Shown: positions 1 through 5,529 of the stretch, piece by piece
How the letters are laid out: every line of letters starts with the position of its first letter
Numbering within the stretch: position 1 is the stretch's first letter
DNA from: Pseudomonadota bacterium
Lineage (GTDB): Bacteria; Pseudomonadota; Gammaproteobacteria; Burkholderiales; Burkholderiaceae_B
Assembly: GCA_023388835.1 (NCBI GenBank)
Contig: JAEWFK010000114.1
Location: 1-6,425, forward strand
Reading direction: 5' to 3'
Length of the DNA: 6,425 nt
Program-made: the position numbers and the translations under genes
The notes under the pieces: generated by a model
Seen by the model: only the letters and a program-made list of their open reading frames with translations
What the model was told of the DNA's origin: nothing
Databases searched by the model: none

Positions 1-926
1 GCCAGGTAAAACAGGCCCGCCCACACGGCCGCCATATAGCGGCGCGCCGGGTCGGGATCCGCGTCGCGGCTCATGCAGATCGCGGCGGTGATGGCGGCAA
101 GGTTGAACGAAAAACCGCCGAAAGGCGCAAGCACAAGCCCTGCTGCGCCCGTCCAGCCGATCAACGGGCCGGCCGAGGTGGTATAGCCGTTTGCGCGCAA
201 TACTGCCAAGCCGGGAACGTTTTGCGAGGTCATGCTCACGATGAACAGGGGAATGGCCACGCCGACGAAGGCGGGCCAGGAGAATTCCGGCGCCATGAAT
301 ACCGGGGCGGCGGGCGTCCAGTCCAGCGCCTCCAGCTTGAGCAGACCCAGCATCGCCGCGCAGACCATGCCGGCTGCCAGCGCAAGCGGCACGGTGTAGC
401 GAGGCAGCACTAAACGGGCCAGCAGCCAGGTGCCGAACATGACGCCCACGAGCAGCGGCTGCGTCTGCATGGACACGAAGGCGTCCATGCCAAAACGCAC
501 CAGTATTCCGCCCAGCATGGCGGCGGCCAGGTGCCGCGGCACATGGTCCATCAGTCGTTGGAAGCCCCCGCTTGCCCCGGCCACCGTGATCAGCGCCGAT
601 GTCGTGAGAAAGACCCCGATGGCCTGTGGCATGGTCAAGCCCTGGAGCCCAGTGACCAACAGGGCTGCGCCGGGGGTGGACCAGGCGGTAAGGATGGGAC
701 TGCGGAAATACAGCGACAGCCCGATACAGGTGGCGCCCATGCCGATGCCAAGTGCCCACATCCAGGAAGCGAGTTCCGCGGGCGTGGCGCCGGCTGCGGT
801 CGCTGCCTGGAAGATGATGGCGACCGAACTGGTGTAGCCCACGAGGACCGCCACGAACCCCGCGGTGATATGGGACACGGAGAAGGGCAGGCGAAGGAAC
901 GGACGGCTTGCGGTCGGAGTGCTCAT
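1..926 (-). CDS. benE: BenE-family benzoate/H+ symporter, N-terminal 308 residues (3' end outside window)
   Basis: Inner-membrane transporter of the BenE family, which imports benzoate, probably with protons, for aromatic degradation. I translated this frame by hand because it has no stop inside the window. It opens MSTPTASRPFLRLPF and is hydrophobic nearly throughout, with a run of membrane segments. Family-typical stretches include AWSTPGAALL (about residues 81-90), SQNVPGLAVLRANGY (about 234-248) and APFGGFSFNLAAITAAICM (about 267-285). BenE proteins usually have about 390-400 residues, so roughly the last fifth lies beyond base 1. The ATG at 926 is preceded by GAGGGG (938-933, minus strand), a good ribosome site. 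The gene is divergent from the small acidic gene at 1044, and no ben/cat catabolic genes are visible on this side. No sigma54-like element precedes it. The benzoate specificity is inferred from the family, and related aromatic acids are possible. Confidence 0.9.
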   Translation of the reverse strand, partial: MSTPTASRPFLRLPFSVSHITAGFVAVLVGYTSSVAIIFQAATAAGATPAELASWMWALGIGMGATCIGLSLYFRSPILTAWSTPGAALLVTGLQGLTMPQAIGVFLTTSALITVAGASGGFQRLMDHVPRHLAAAMLGGILVRFGMDAFVSMQTQPLLVGVMFGTWLLARLVLPRYTVPLALAAGMVCAAMLGLLKLEALDWTPAAPVFMAPEFSWPAFVGVAIPLFIVSMTSQNVPGLAVLRANGYTTSAGPLIGWTGAAGLVLAPFGGFSFNLAAITAAICMSRDADPDPARRYMAAVWAGLFYL

Positions 927-996
927 CGGATGCCCCTCAACGGGCGCAGCGGCAGGGAAAGAAGCGCAAATGCTAGCACGCTCAGATGGCGGCGGG

Positions 997-1012
997 CGGT
1001 ACGGCGGTTGCT
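997..1012 (+). promoter_or_regulatory. Sigma54-type -24/-12 promoter element of the 97-aa acidic gene
   Basis: The 16-mer CGGTACGGCGGTTGCT matches the RpoN consensus TGGCACGNNNNTTGCW except at the first and fourth positions. The invariant GG (998-999) and GC (1010-1011) are exactly 12 bp apart. The predicted transcript start is near 1023, leaving a leader of about 20 nt before the ATG at 1044. It is the weakest -24 box of the five sigma54-like sites here because the GGC is GGT. Confidence 0.5.
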
Positions 1013-1043
1013 ATCCTTGTGAACAGGCTTCTGGAGAACGAGC

Positions 1044-1337
1044 ATGAAATCGAACCGCCCAGGCGAATACTCCGCCATCGACACTGACGGCGCCTCGCGC
1101 GCCGACCCTGGAATCGGCCCGAGCGACAGCTCGGATTCGATCAATGACCTTCCGGAGGAAATGCAGGACACCGACAGCGACCGGCAAGCCACGGGAGATC
1201 GCGCGTCGGTAGAGGAACGCCCCACTGTGGTCTCAGGCGAGGATGTGGACGTGGATAAGAGCGTGTCCGAGGACGAAGCCGGACTGGCTCATACGCCGCC
1301 TGACCCGGTGCGCAACGGCGGCAGGCCGGAGGACTGA
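1044..1337 (+). CDS. Small, highly acidic, probably disordered protein of unknown function (97 aa)
   Basis: A 97-codon gene whose ATG is preceded by GGAGAA (1033-1038) at good spacing. The protein has about 25 Asp/Glu against 9 Lys/Arg, is rich in Gly, Pro and Ser, and has no Cys, Trp or Phe. No membrane segment or signal peptide is visible, so it is most likely cytoplasmic and intrinsically disordered. The stretch GPSDSSDSINDLP (about residues 25-37), followed by DTDSD and TGDRASVE, resembles a recurring motif that I recall from short acidic proteins in other proteobacteria. Those are sometimes annotated vaguely (for example as 'chemotaxis protein') without a demonstrated role, and this comparison is from memory. 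A sigma54-type element lies 31 bp upstream of the start, as for four other genes here, which suggests activator-dependent, perhaps stress-linked, expression. The stop codon lies 10 bp from that of the convergent nuclease gene. Confidence 0.8.
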   Translation: MKSNRPGEYSAIDTDGASRADPGIGPSDSSDSINDLPEEMQDTDSDRQATGDRASVEERPTVVSGEDVDVDKSVSEDEAGLAHTPPDPVRNGGRPED

Positions 1338-1352
1338 CCCCGTCGGTTCAGT
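1333..1352. terminator. Small hairpin spanning two convergent stop codons (possible weak terminator)
   Basis: ACTGACCC (1333-1340), loop CGTC (1341-1344) and GGTTCAGT (1345-1352) form an eight-pair stem with one mismatch. It covers the TGA of the acidic gene (1335-1337) and the TGA of the nuclease gene (1350-1348). There is no T-tract on either side, so any terminator activity would be weak or Rho-assisted. The placement is suggestive only. Confidence 0.25.
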
Positions 1353-1938
1353 ATTCGGATTCCCGCCCGCCGTGGCGATCTTCGTAACGCCATCGCCATG
1401 GCGCCTGGGCATCCGGATCGGCCCATAGCCCTTGTGCGCGGACGCGCGCTTCGTTCTGCAGGCGGTACAGGCTTCGATCTTCCACATGGCGGTCATATAC
1501 CCATGCCGCGCCCGCCGCCACCATCTCCTTGTTGACGCTCTTTCCTTCGCAAGATACGTCGCCAAGCAGCCGGCCATACTGGTCTCGACCCTGCGTGCGA
1601 ATGACCGCCGTGGAGTTCTTACGGCAGAGCTTGCGCAGGATATTGCGCGACTGAATGCCGTGCGTCTGCTCCAGTTCCGGCGCATCGATCTGATGCATGC
1701 GCACAGCAGTCGTGCGCCTTTCGTCGGGACACTGCACACGCATGCTGTCTCCGTCGTGCACCGAACGAATCACGCAATGCAGGACGGCTTCCGCATGCGC
1801 CGCAGGAAGCGTTGCGGCGAGACAGCAGACGCCCGCCAACAGGAAGGCGGCCCCGGCGCGCCGCCCGGAATGAGGTGGCTTTTCGGCCGGGACAAACGGC
1901 TGGGGCCGGCGGCCTTGGGCCTCGGGGGAGCAAGGCAT
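1348..1938 (-). CDS. Exported thermonuclease-family (staphylococcal-nuclease-like) protein
   Basis: A calcium-dependent phosphodiesterase fold that cuts DNA or RNA outside the cytoplasm. The catalytic pattern of S. aureus nuclease is complete: Asp62-Gly-Asp64 (D19/D21), Arg80 (R35), Asp85 and Glu88 in IDAPE (D40/E43), and Arg123 in DQYGR (R87). The usual GLWADP and PWRWR ending is at about residues 170-184. A hydrophobic segment (about 28-45) ending AAHA, with predicted cleavage after residue 49, looks like a Sec signal peptide, though its n-region of about 27 residues is unusually long. The only plausible start is the ATG at 1938, since no ATG, GTG or TTG occurs before the hydrophobic core. 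That ATG overlaps the TAA of the upstream cyclic-di-GMP gene (TAATG), and no Shine-Dalgarno is evident, so translation is probably coupled. Four cysteines after the signal peptide (55, 70, 105, 130) could form disulfides. Confidence 0.9.
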   Translation of the reverse strand: MPCSPEAQGRRPQPFVPAEKPPHSGRRAGAAFLLAGVCCLAATLPAAHAEAVLHCVIRSVHDGDSMRVQCPDERRTTAVRMHQIDAPELEQTHGIQSRNILRKLCRKNSTAVIRTQGRDQYGRLLGDVSCEGKSVNKEMVAAGAAWVYDRHVEDRSLYRLQNEARVRAQGLWADPDAQAPWRWRYEDRHGGRESEY

Positions 1939-4064
1939 TAGTTGACCGAGCGCAGGGGACGCAATTTTTCCATCAACTGGTCGGCCGGAACTGGTCGCCC
2001 CGTGTAATAGCCTTGTATCTGATCGCAGCCCCGAGAGCTGAGATAGCGGTATTCATCCGGCGTTTCCACTCCTTCGGCCACCACGGTCAGTCCCAAGGTA
2101 TGGGCCAGCGAGATGATGGCCTGCACGATGCCGGCGTTGTCGCGGTCCGTGGTGATATCGCGTATGAAAGACTGGTCGATCTTCAGGGTATCGACGGCAA
2201 AGCGCTTCAAGTGGGCGAGACTGGAATAGCCGGTACCGAAGTCGTCGATGGAGGTGCGCACGCCTAGCGCGCGCAAGCGTTCCAAGGTGGCGATGGACTG
2301 CCCCACATCTCCCATGAGGGCGCTTTCGGTGATTTCGAGTTCCAGGTATTGCGCCGTGAGCCCGGTTTCCTGCAATACCCGCGTCACCTTTTCCACCAGA
2401 TCGTCCCGTTCGAGCTGAATTGCGGAAATATTGACCGATACGGGAACCGGCCGGTACCCGGCCTTCTGCCAAGTGCGATTCACCATGCAGGCTTCATTCA
2501 GCACCCACTCGCCGATAGGCACGATGAGTCCGATCTCTTCAGCCAAGGGGATGTAATCGCCCGGTGGAATCATTTTACCGTCGCTGGTCCGCCAGCGCAG
2601 CAGCGCTTCCACGCCCACAAGGCGACCGCTCAGGACTTCGATCTTCGGCTGGTAGTGCAGCAGGAACTCCCCTGCGGCCAGGGCGTGGCGCAGGCGGCTG
2701 ATCCAGTCGAGTCTACCCACCGCGTCATTGTTGAGATTTGCGGTGAAGTAGCGATGGTGGTTGCGGCCCAGCGCCTTCGCGCGGAACATCGCCGCGTCGG
2801 CATGGCGCAACATGGTGTCTGCGTCGATTGCGTCGGAAGGGGCGATGCTGATTCCGATGCTGCAGGTGGCCTGGATGTCGCTGTCGTTGATGCGCCAGGG
2901 CTGGGCAATACCGGCCAGCACATTCTGCGCGACCACGGCGGCTTCCTCGCGCGAGGAAAGCTTGTCCAGCATGATGATGAATTCATCGCCGCCCTGGCGG
3001 GCTACGCTGTCGGTTTCGCGCAGACAGGAACATAGGCGGCTCGCGACGATGCGCAAATACTGGTCGCCGATCTGGTGCCCGAGGCTGTCATTGACGTACT
3101 TGAATTGGTCGACATCCACATACAAGACGGCGACATACTGATCTTGCGCGCGCTCGGCGAGCGCGTTCTCCAGGCGCTTCGATAGAGCGTTGCGATTCAG
3201 CAGGCCGGTCAGCGTATCGTGGGTCGCCTGATATTGGGCGACCGCTTCCTGCAACTTCCGTTTGGTGATCTCTTCGATCGAACCTTCGAAACACAGGAGC
3301 CTGCCGTCGTTGTCCTTCACGGCCCGGACGTTTTCCGAAATCCATATGACAGAGCGGTCGCGGCGATAGGCCTGCGATTCAAAGTTCATGACCGTGCCGT
3401 TGCGGTCGATCAGTTCCAGGAACTCGGCGCGCCGGTTGGGCTCGACGTAGACTTGGCTGCTGATACTGCCCAGGTCGTTCAGGAAATCTTCAGGACGCTC
3501 GTACCCGAACATTCGAGCCAGGGCAGGGTTCGCAGTCACGAACCGGTCATCAAGGGTGGATTGGAACAGACCCTCGATCGTGTTTTCGAAGATGCTCCGA
3601 TAACGCCGCTCTGCTTCTCGGTAGGTCCGCTCCGCATGTTTGCTGGCGGTGGCGTCTTGAATGTGTCCTGCGACCAGGCGGCCGTCACCTTCTTCCGAGG
3701 GCTCCAGCACGGTGCCGTGCTCGGTCACCCAGCGGTAATCTCCGCCACGGTCTCGCAAGCGGTATTCGACGGCGAAGCGCGTGCCGTCCTGGACGGCCCC
3801 CATGATGGAATCGCGCACGGACTGCCGATCGTCGGGGTGAATGATTTCTTCGAAAGCGATCACCCGGTTATCAAGGAGCTCCTCGGCGCGATAGCCGATA
3901 AGCTCGAGGCAGCCCTCGCTTACGTATTGCATCGTCCAGTGCCGGTCGATGCGGGCACAATAAATCATTCCTGGCAGGGCCTGGATCAACGTCTCGGGTG
4001 AGCAGACCCCGACGCTGCGGTCTGGTTGGTCCATGATGTCAGAGTCAACGCGCGTGCATGACAT
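1938..4064 (-). CDS. Cytosolic PAS-PAS-GGDEF-EAL cyclic-di-GMP synthase/phosphodiesterase (708 aa)
   Basis: A dual-domain enzyme for making and breaking the second messenger cyclic-di-GMP. The order is PAS/PAC (about 22-145), PAS/PAC (about 150-268), GGDEF (about 275-440) and EAL (about 450-705). The cyclase motif GGDEF is intact at 358-362. An inhibitory RxxD site (R349-E-T-D352) sits exactly five residues before it, so product feedback is expected. The phosphodiesterase side also looks complete: Glu486 in EALLRW, Asn545, Glu577/Glu580 in ELEITE, Asp607-Asp608 in DDFGTG, Lys628, Glu664/Glu667 in EGVE and Gln684. No membrane segment is present, so sensing is probably cytosolic through the PAS domains; the ligand is unknown. 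The start is uncertain: the ATG at 4064 has only a distant AGGG, and Met11 (4034) is an alternative. The gene forms an overlapping operon with the nuclease. The net activity cannot be predicted from sequence. Confidence 0.93.
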   Translation of the reverse strand: MSCTRVDSDIMDQPDRSVGVCSPETLIQALPGMIYCARIDRHWTMQYVSEGCLELIGYRAEELLDNRVIAFEEIIHPDDRQSVRDSIMGAVQDGTRFAVEYRLRDRGGDYRWVTEHGTVLEPSEEGDGRLVAGHIQDATASKHAERTYREAERRYRSIFENTIEGLFQSTLDDRFVTANPALARMFGYERPEDFLNDLGSISSQVYVEPNRRAEFLELIDRNGTVMNFESQAYRRDRSVIWISENVRAVKDNDGRLLCFEGSIEEITKRKLQEAVAQYQATHDTLTGLLNRNALSKRLENALAERAQDQYVAVLYVDVDQFKYVNDSLGHQIGDQYLRIVASRLCSCLRETDSVARQGGDEFIIMLDKLSSREEAAVVAQNVLAGIAQPWRINDSDIQATCSIGISIAPSDAIDADTMLRHADAAMFRAKALGRNHHRYFTANLNNDAVGRLDWISRLRHALAAGEFLLHYQPKIEVLSGRLVGVEALLRWRTSDGKMIPPGDYIPLAEEIGLIVPIGEWVLNEACMVNRTWQKAGYRPVPVSVNISAIQLERDDLVEKVTRVLQETGLTAQYLELEITESALMGDVGQSIATLERLRALGVRTSIDDFGTGYSSLAHLKRFAVDTLKIDQSFIRDITTDRDNAGIVQAIISLAHTLGLTVVAEGVETPDEYRYLSSRGCDQIQGYYTGRPVPADQLMEKLRPLRSVN

Positions 4065-4176
4065 GTTCAGAGGACCCTAGTGTAAACCGGCACTTCCTTG
4101 CACGGGGCCCTCGTTGCGGACGAGTGAGCAGAAACCGGGGAGGGCGAACCGATGTCAATATTTGCCCACTTTATGT

Positions 4177-4189
4177 CATGTGATTGATA
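4177..4189 (-). promoter_or_regulatory. Possible IHF site upstream of a sigma54 element
   Basis: On the minus strand TATCAATCACATG matches the IHF consensus WATCAANNNNTTR at all fixed positions but one. It lies in the most AT-rich part of the 4065-4313 intergenic region, roughly 100 bp before the predicted start of the sigma54-type promoter at 4262-4277. IHF often bends DNA at that distance in RpoN promoters. It could equally belong to the promoter region of the divergent cyclic-di-GMP gene. IHF matches of this quality are common in AT-rich DNA. Confidence 0.2.
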
Positions 4190-4217
4190 TTGAATGGCTT
4201 TCGGAACCTTTCCCGTA

Positions 4218-4253
4218 GTTCTCCATGCAATTGTGCACATGGTGTGGGGATAA
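4218..4253 (+). repeat. Composite repeat copy 1 (DnaA-box-like), degenerate left arm
   Basis: The pattern is GTTCTCC (4218-4224), six bases, TTGTGCACA (4231-4239), five bases and TGGGGATAA (4245-4253). Blocks and both spacer lengths agree with two further copies at 4693 and 4855. The central arm carries two changes relative to TTATTCACA in those copies. The last arm, read on the minus strand, is TTATCCCCA, one base from the DnaA box TTATCCACA. The copy ends eight bases before the sigma54 -24 element of the downstream gene. Confidence 0.6.
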
Positions 4254-4261
4254 CTCACGCT

Positions 4262-4277
4262 TGGCATGGCGGTTGCA
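4262..4277 (+). promoter_or_regulatory. Sigma54-type -24/-12 promoter of the 99-aa gene (near-consensus)
   Basis: TGGCATGGCGGTTGCA fits the RpoN consensus TGGCAYRNNNNTTGCW at every defined position, with an extra T in front as preferred. GG (4263-4264) and GC (4275-4276) are 12 bp apart. The predicted transcript start is near 4288, giving a leader of about 25 nt that contains the GGGG ribosome site of the 99-aa gene. It is one of the two best matches in the window. Confidence 0.75.
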
Positions 4278-4313
4278 GCATTCTGCACAAGCCAAATCAC
4301 TGGGGTACATACC

Positions 4314-4613
4314 ATGAAGAAACAGGACACGCCGCGGCCCGGCGCGCATTCCGGCAAGGACGCCATGACGCGCAGCTTCGAGAAGGAAACGAATGCCGAC
4401 CAGAAAGAAAGCAATCGCGTGGCAGCCGGAGACGAGGAACGCCGTTCGATCCTGGGGGCGCCGGTAGACCCGAACTCGCCCACCACGAAGGGCAACTTTC
4501 CGCCCGGTCTGCCTGCCGGAGATGCCGTCGACCCCGGCCGCACGACGCCCGGGAGCGGAATTGTGGAGAATCGTTCCGGCACGCCTGCCGACAAGAAACG
4601 CGGCGAAAAATGA
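4314..4613 (+). CDS. Small hydrophilic, probably disordered protein (99 aa), unknown function
   Basis: The chosen start is the ATG at 4314, beginning MKKQDTPRPG, with GGGG at 4302-4305 as a modest ribosome site. An in-frame ATG at 4266 would lie inside the sigma54 promoter element and is rejected. The protein is rich in charged residues, Gly, Pro, Thr and Ser (about 12 percent Gly by eye) and has no Cys, Trp or Tyr. No signal peptide or membrane segment is present. Short motifs include LGAPVDPNSP (about 48-57) and VDPGRTTPGSG (about 73-83). The composition resembles hydrophilin-type desiccation or osmotic-stress proteins, but I do not recognise a family and the role is inference from composition only. 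It has its own near-consensus sigma54-type promoter and no co-transcribed partner. No intrinsic terminator is visible after the stop. A minus-strand frame across the same bases lacks comparable signals. Confidence 0.72.
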   Translation: MKKQDTPRPGAHSGKDAMTRSFEKETNADQKESNRVAAGDEERRSILGAPVDPNSPTTKGNFPPGLPAGDAVDPGRTTPGSGIVENRSGTPADKKRGEK

Positions 4614-4692
4614 GGCGGACAGCCCCTGATCGATGGATGCTCACTCGACCGCAAGTAATTGAATCCACGTCATAAATTCGTCATGTTCCACT

Positions 4693-4728
4693 GTTCTCCG
4701 ACCACTTATTCACAGAAACTGGGGATAA
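4693..4728 (+). repeat. Composite repeat copy 2 (DnaA-box-like)
   Basis: GTTCTCC (4693-4699), six bases, TTATTCACA (4706-4714), five bases and TGGGGATAA (4720-4728). TTATTCACA fits the DnaA-box consensus TTWTNCACA exactly. The right arm is TTATCCCCA on the minus strand. The two arms, extended to CTTATTCACAG and CTGGGGATAAG (4705-4729), form an 11-bp inverted repeat with two mismatches around AAA. Similarity to copy 3 continues for a few bases beyond the right arm (GCCG versus GTCG). Confidence 0.7.
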
Positions 4729-4750
4729 GCCGTCGCAAGCATTCCAAACG

Positions 4751-4764
4751 GCTGAATTTTCAGC
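4751..4764. repeat. Small palindrome
   Basis: GCTGAATTTTCAGC is a perfect 6+2+6 inverted repeat in the convergent gap between the two composite repeats. Too short a loop for an RNA hairpin, it would be a protein-binding dyad if anything. No partner gene or second copy is evident. Confidence 0.3.
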
Positions 4765-4854
4765 TGGCGGGGGCTGATATACCTGTGCGAGCCCGAATTG
4801 ACCAAAGAACCCCATGCCATTGGCGACACAACGACTTTTTTGTGATGTGCTCGG

Positions 4855-4890
4855 GTTTTCCCTAGGGTTATTCACAGTTTATGGGGATAA
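4855..4890 (+). repeat. Composite repeat copy 3 (DnaA-box-like)
   Basis: GTTTTCC (4855-4861), six bases, TTATTCACA (4868-4876), five bases and TGGGGATAA (4882-4890). Both nine-base arms are identical to copy 2 and lie at identical spacing, while the spacers differ (CTAGGG and GTTTA here, GACCAC and GAAAC in copy 2). Conserved blocks with diverged spacers argue for binding sites under selection rather than a recent duplication. Confidence 0.7.
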
Positions 4891-4917
4891 GTCGCGCATC
4901 GGTGGGCGGCGACATGA

Positions 4918-4949
4918 CGGAGCCGGTTCATCGCCTGATGCCGGCTCCG
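4918..4949 (-). terminator. Terminator-like hairpin 3' of the YciE/YciF-family gene
   Basis: CGGAGCCGG (4918-4926) pairs perfectly with CCGGCTCCG (4941-4949), and inside it CATC (4929-4932) pairs with GATG (4937-4940) around loop GCCT, with TT bulged. It lies 34 bases past the stop of the minus-strand gene. It has no T-tract on either strand, so it may act as an mRNA 3'-end stabiliser or Rho-assisted terminator rather than an intrinsic one. Confidence 0.45.
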
Positions 4950-4983
4950 CGCGTAATTCTGCAAGCACCTAGCGTGCAGGGGG

Positions 4984-5481
4984 TCACTTCTTTGCAGCGG
5001 CCTGCGCGTTCATGCCGCTTTGCGCCAACAGGGTGAGTTTCTCGTCGGTGGCCTTTTCTTCCGCCAGCGTTTCCTTGAGCAGTCTGACCGCGTCGTTATA
5101 TCCTAGCTGCTTTCCTATCTCGCATAGCGTGCCGTAGCTGGCGATTTCATAGTGTTCGGCTTTCTGAGCGCCTCCTATGAGGGCGGCGTCGCGCACCGGG
5201 CCTTTCTCCACTTCCTCCATCACTTCCTTGCTTTCTTCTACCAGGCCTTCCATGGCCGCGCACTTCATGCGCTTGAGCCTGATTCCGCAGAGTTCGACAA
5301 CTTGGTCGATACGTTCAATCTGTCCCTGGGTTTCATCCAGGTGGGTGGTGAAGGCGGCGGCGAGATCCGGGTTCTCGCACGCGCGGGCCATGCGGGGTAG
5401 TGCCTTGGTCAGTTGTTTCTCGGCGCTATAGATATCGGATAGTTCGTGAATGAACAGATCTTCGAGGGTCTTAATGGACAT
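4984..5481 (-). CDS. Ferritin-like YciE/YciF-family (DUF892) stress protein (165 aa)
   Basis: A four-helix, ferritin-like protein of the YciE/YciF family, cytoplasmic and usually dimeric. E. coli YciF is associated with stress and the biochemical role is unsettled. Length (165 aa) is normal for the family. Recognisable family stretches are ELSDIYSAEKQLTKALPRM (about 13-31), HLDET (47-51), DAALIGGAQKAEHYEIASYG (in part, about 98-117) and LLKETLAEEKATDEKL (about 134-149). Acidic and histidine residues such as Glu50, Glu109, His110 and Glu142 sit where family members place a di-metal site, by analogy. No signal peptide is present; the end is Ala/Lys-rich (AQAAAKK). The ATG at 5481 follows GGAG with five bases between. 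A sigma54-type element lies about 50 bp upstream on the same strand. The gene stands alone, divergent from the tRNA gene. Confidence 0.93.
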   Translation of the reverse strand: MSIKTLEDLFIHELSDIYSAEKQLTKALPRMARACENPDLAAAFTTHLDETQGQIERIDQVVELCGIRLKRMKCAAMEGLVEESKEVMEEVEKGPVRDAALIGGAQKAEHYEIASYGTLCEIGKQLGYNDAVRLLKETLAEEKATDEKLTLLAQSGMNAQAAAKK

Positions 5482-5529
5482 GCTTGCTCCAAGTTTGCGC
5501 GGCGGGGTGTCGCGACGACGTCTTTCAGG

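Larger units (their letters stand above)
4614..4983. other. Gene-free convergent intergenic region of 370 bp
   Basis: It lies between the ends of two converging genes, so it is not an ordinary promoter region. I see no credible gene: the short open frames at 4659-4865 (plus) and 4681-4875 (minus) begin at TTG or GTG without ribosome sites. The region is less GC-rich than its flanks. It contains two copies of the composite DnaA-box-like repeat (4693-4728 and 4855-4890), a small palindrome (4751-4764) and a hairpin (4918-4949) near the end of the YciE/YciF-like gene. A small RNA cannot be excluded, but no promoter-plus-terminator pair supports one. Confidence 0.6.

Noticed and set aside
430..1022. 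Plus-strand open frames of 135 and 163 codons (430-837 and 531-1022)
   Set aside because: They are antisense to the BenE reading frame, which shows clear family motifs; they lack ribosome sites and look like GC-rich shadows.
1432..1941. Plus-strand open frame of 169 codons
   Set aside because: Antisense to the nuclease gene, whose catalytic residues are all present; no ribosome site or recognisable motif.
3219..4001. Plus-strand open frame of 260 codons
   Set aside because: Antisense to the PAS/GGDEF part of the cyclic-di-GMP enzyme; its length reflects codon bias, not a gene.
4087..4102. Sigma54-like sequence CCGGCACTTCCTTGCA on the plus strand
   Set aside because: GG and GC are 11 bp apart rather than 12, and no start codon with a ribosome site follows at a suitable distance.
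4153..4158. TTGACA on the minus strand as -35 box for the cyclic-di-GMP operon
   Set aside because: No acceptable -10 hexamer is found 16-18 bp downstream, so I did not call a promoter for this operon.
4266..4313. Earlier in-frame ATG (4266) for the 99-aa gene
   Set aside because: It falls inside the -24/-12 element and upstream of the predicted transcript start, so it would not be on the mRNA.
4067..4654. Minus-strand open frame of 195 codons opposite the 99-aa gene
   Set aside because: No ribosome site, composition typical of an antisense frame, and the plus-strand frame has a near-consensus promoter and ribosome site. The call is less certain than other shadows because the plus-strand protein has no known family.
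4659..4875. Short open frames in the convergent gap (68 codons plus, 64 codons minus)
   Set aside because: They start at TTG and GTG without ribosome sites and run across the composite repeats.
4988..5003. GG/TTGCA pair with 12-bp spacing inside the 3' end of the YciE/YciF-like gene
   Set aside because: The rest of the -24 half does not match, it lies within coding sequence on the opposite strand, and it faces no gene.
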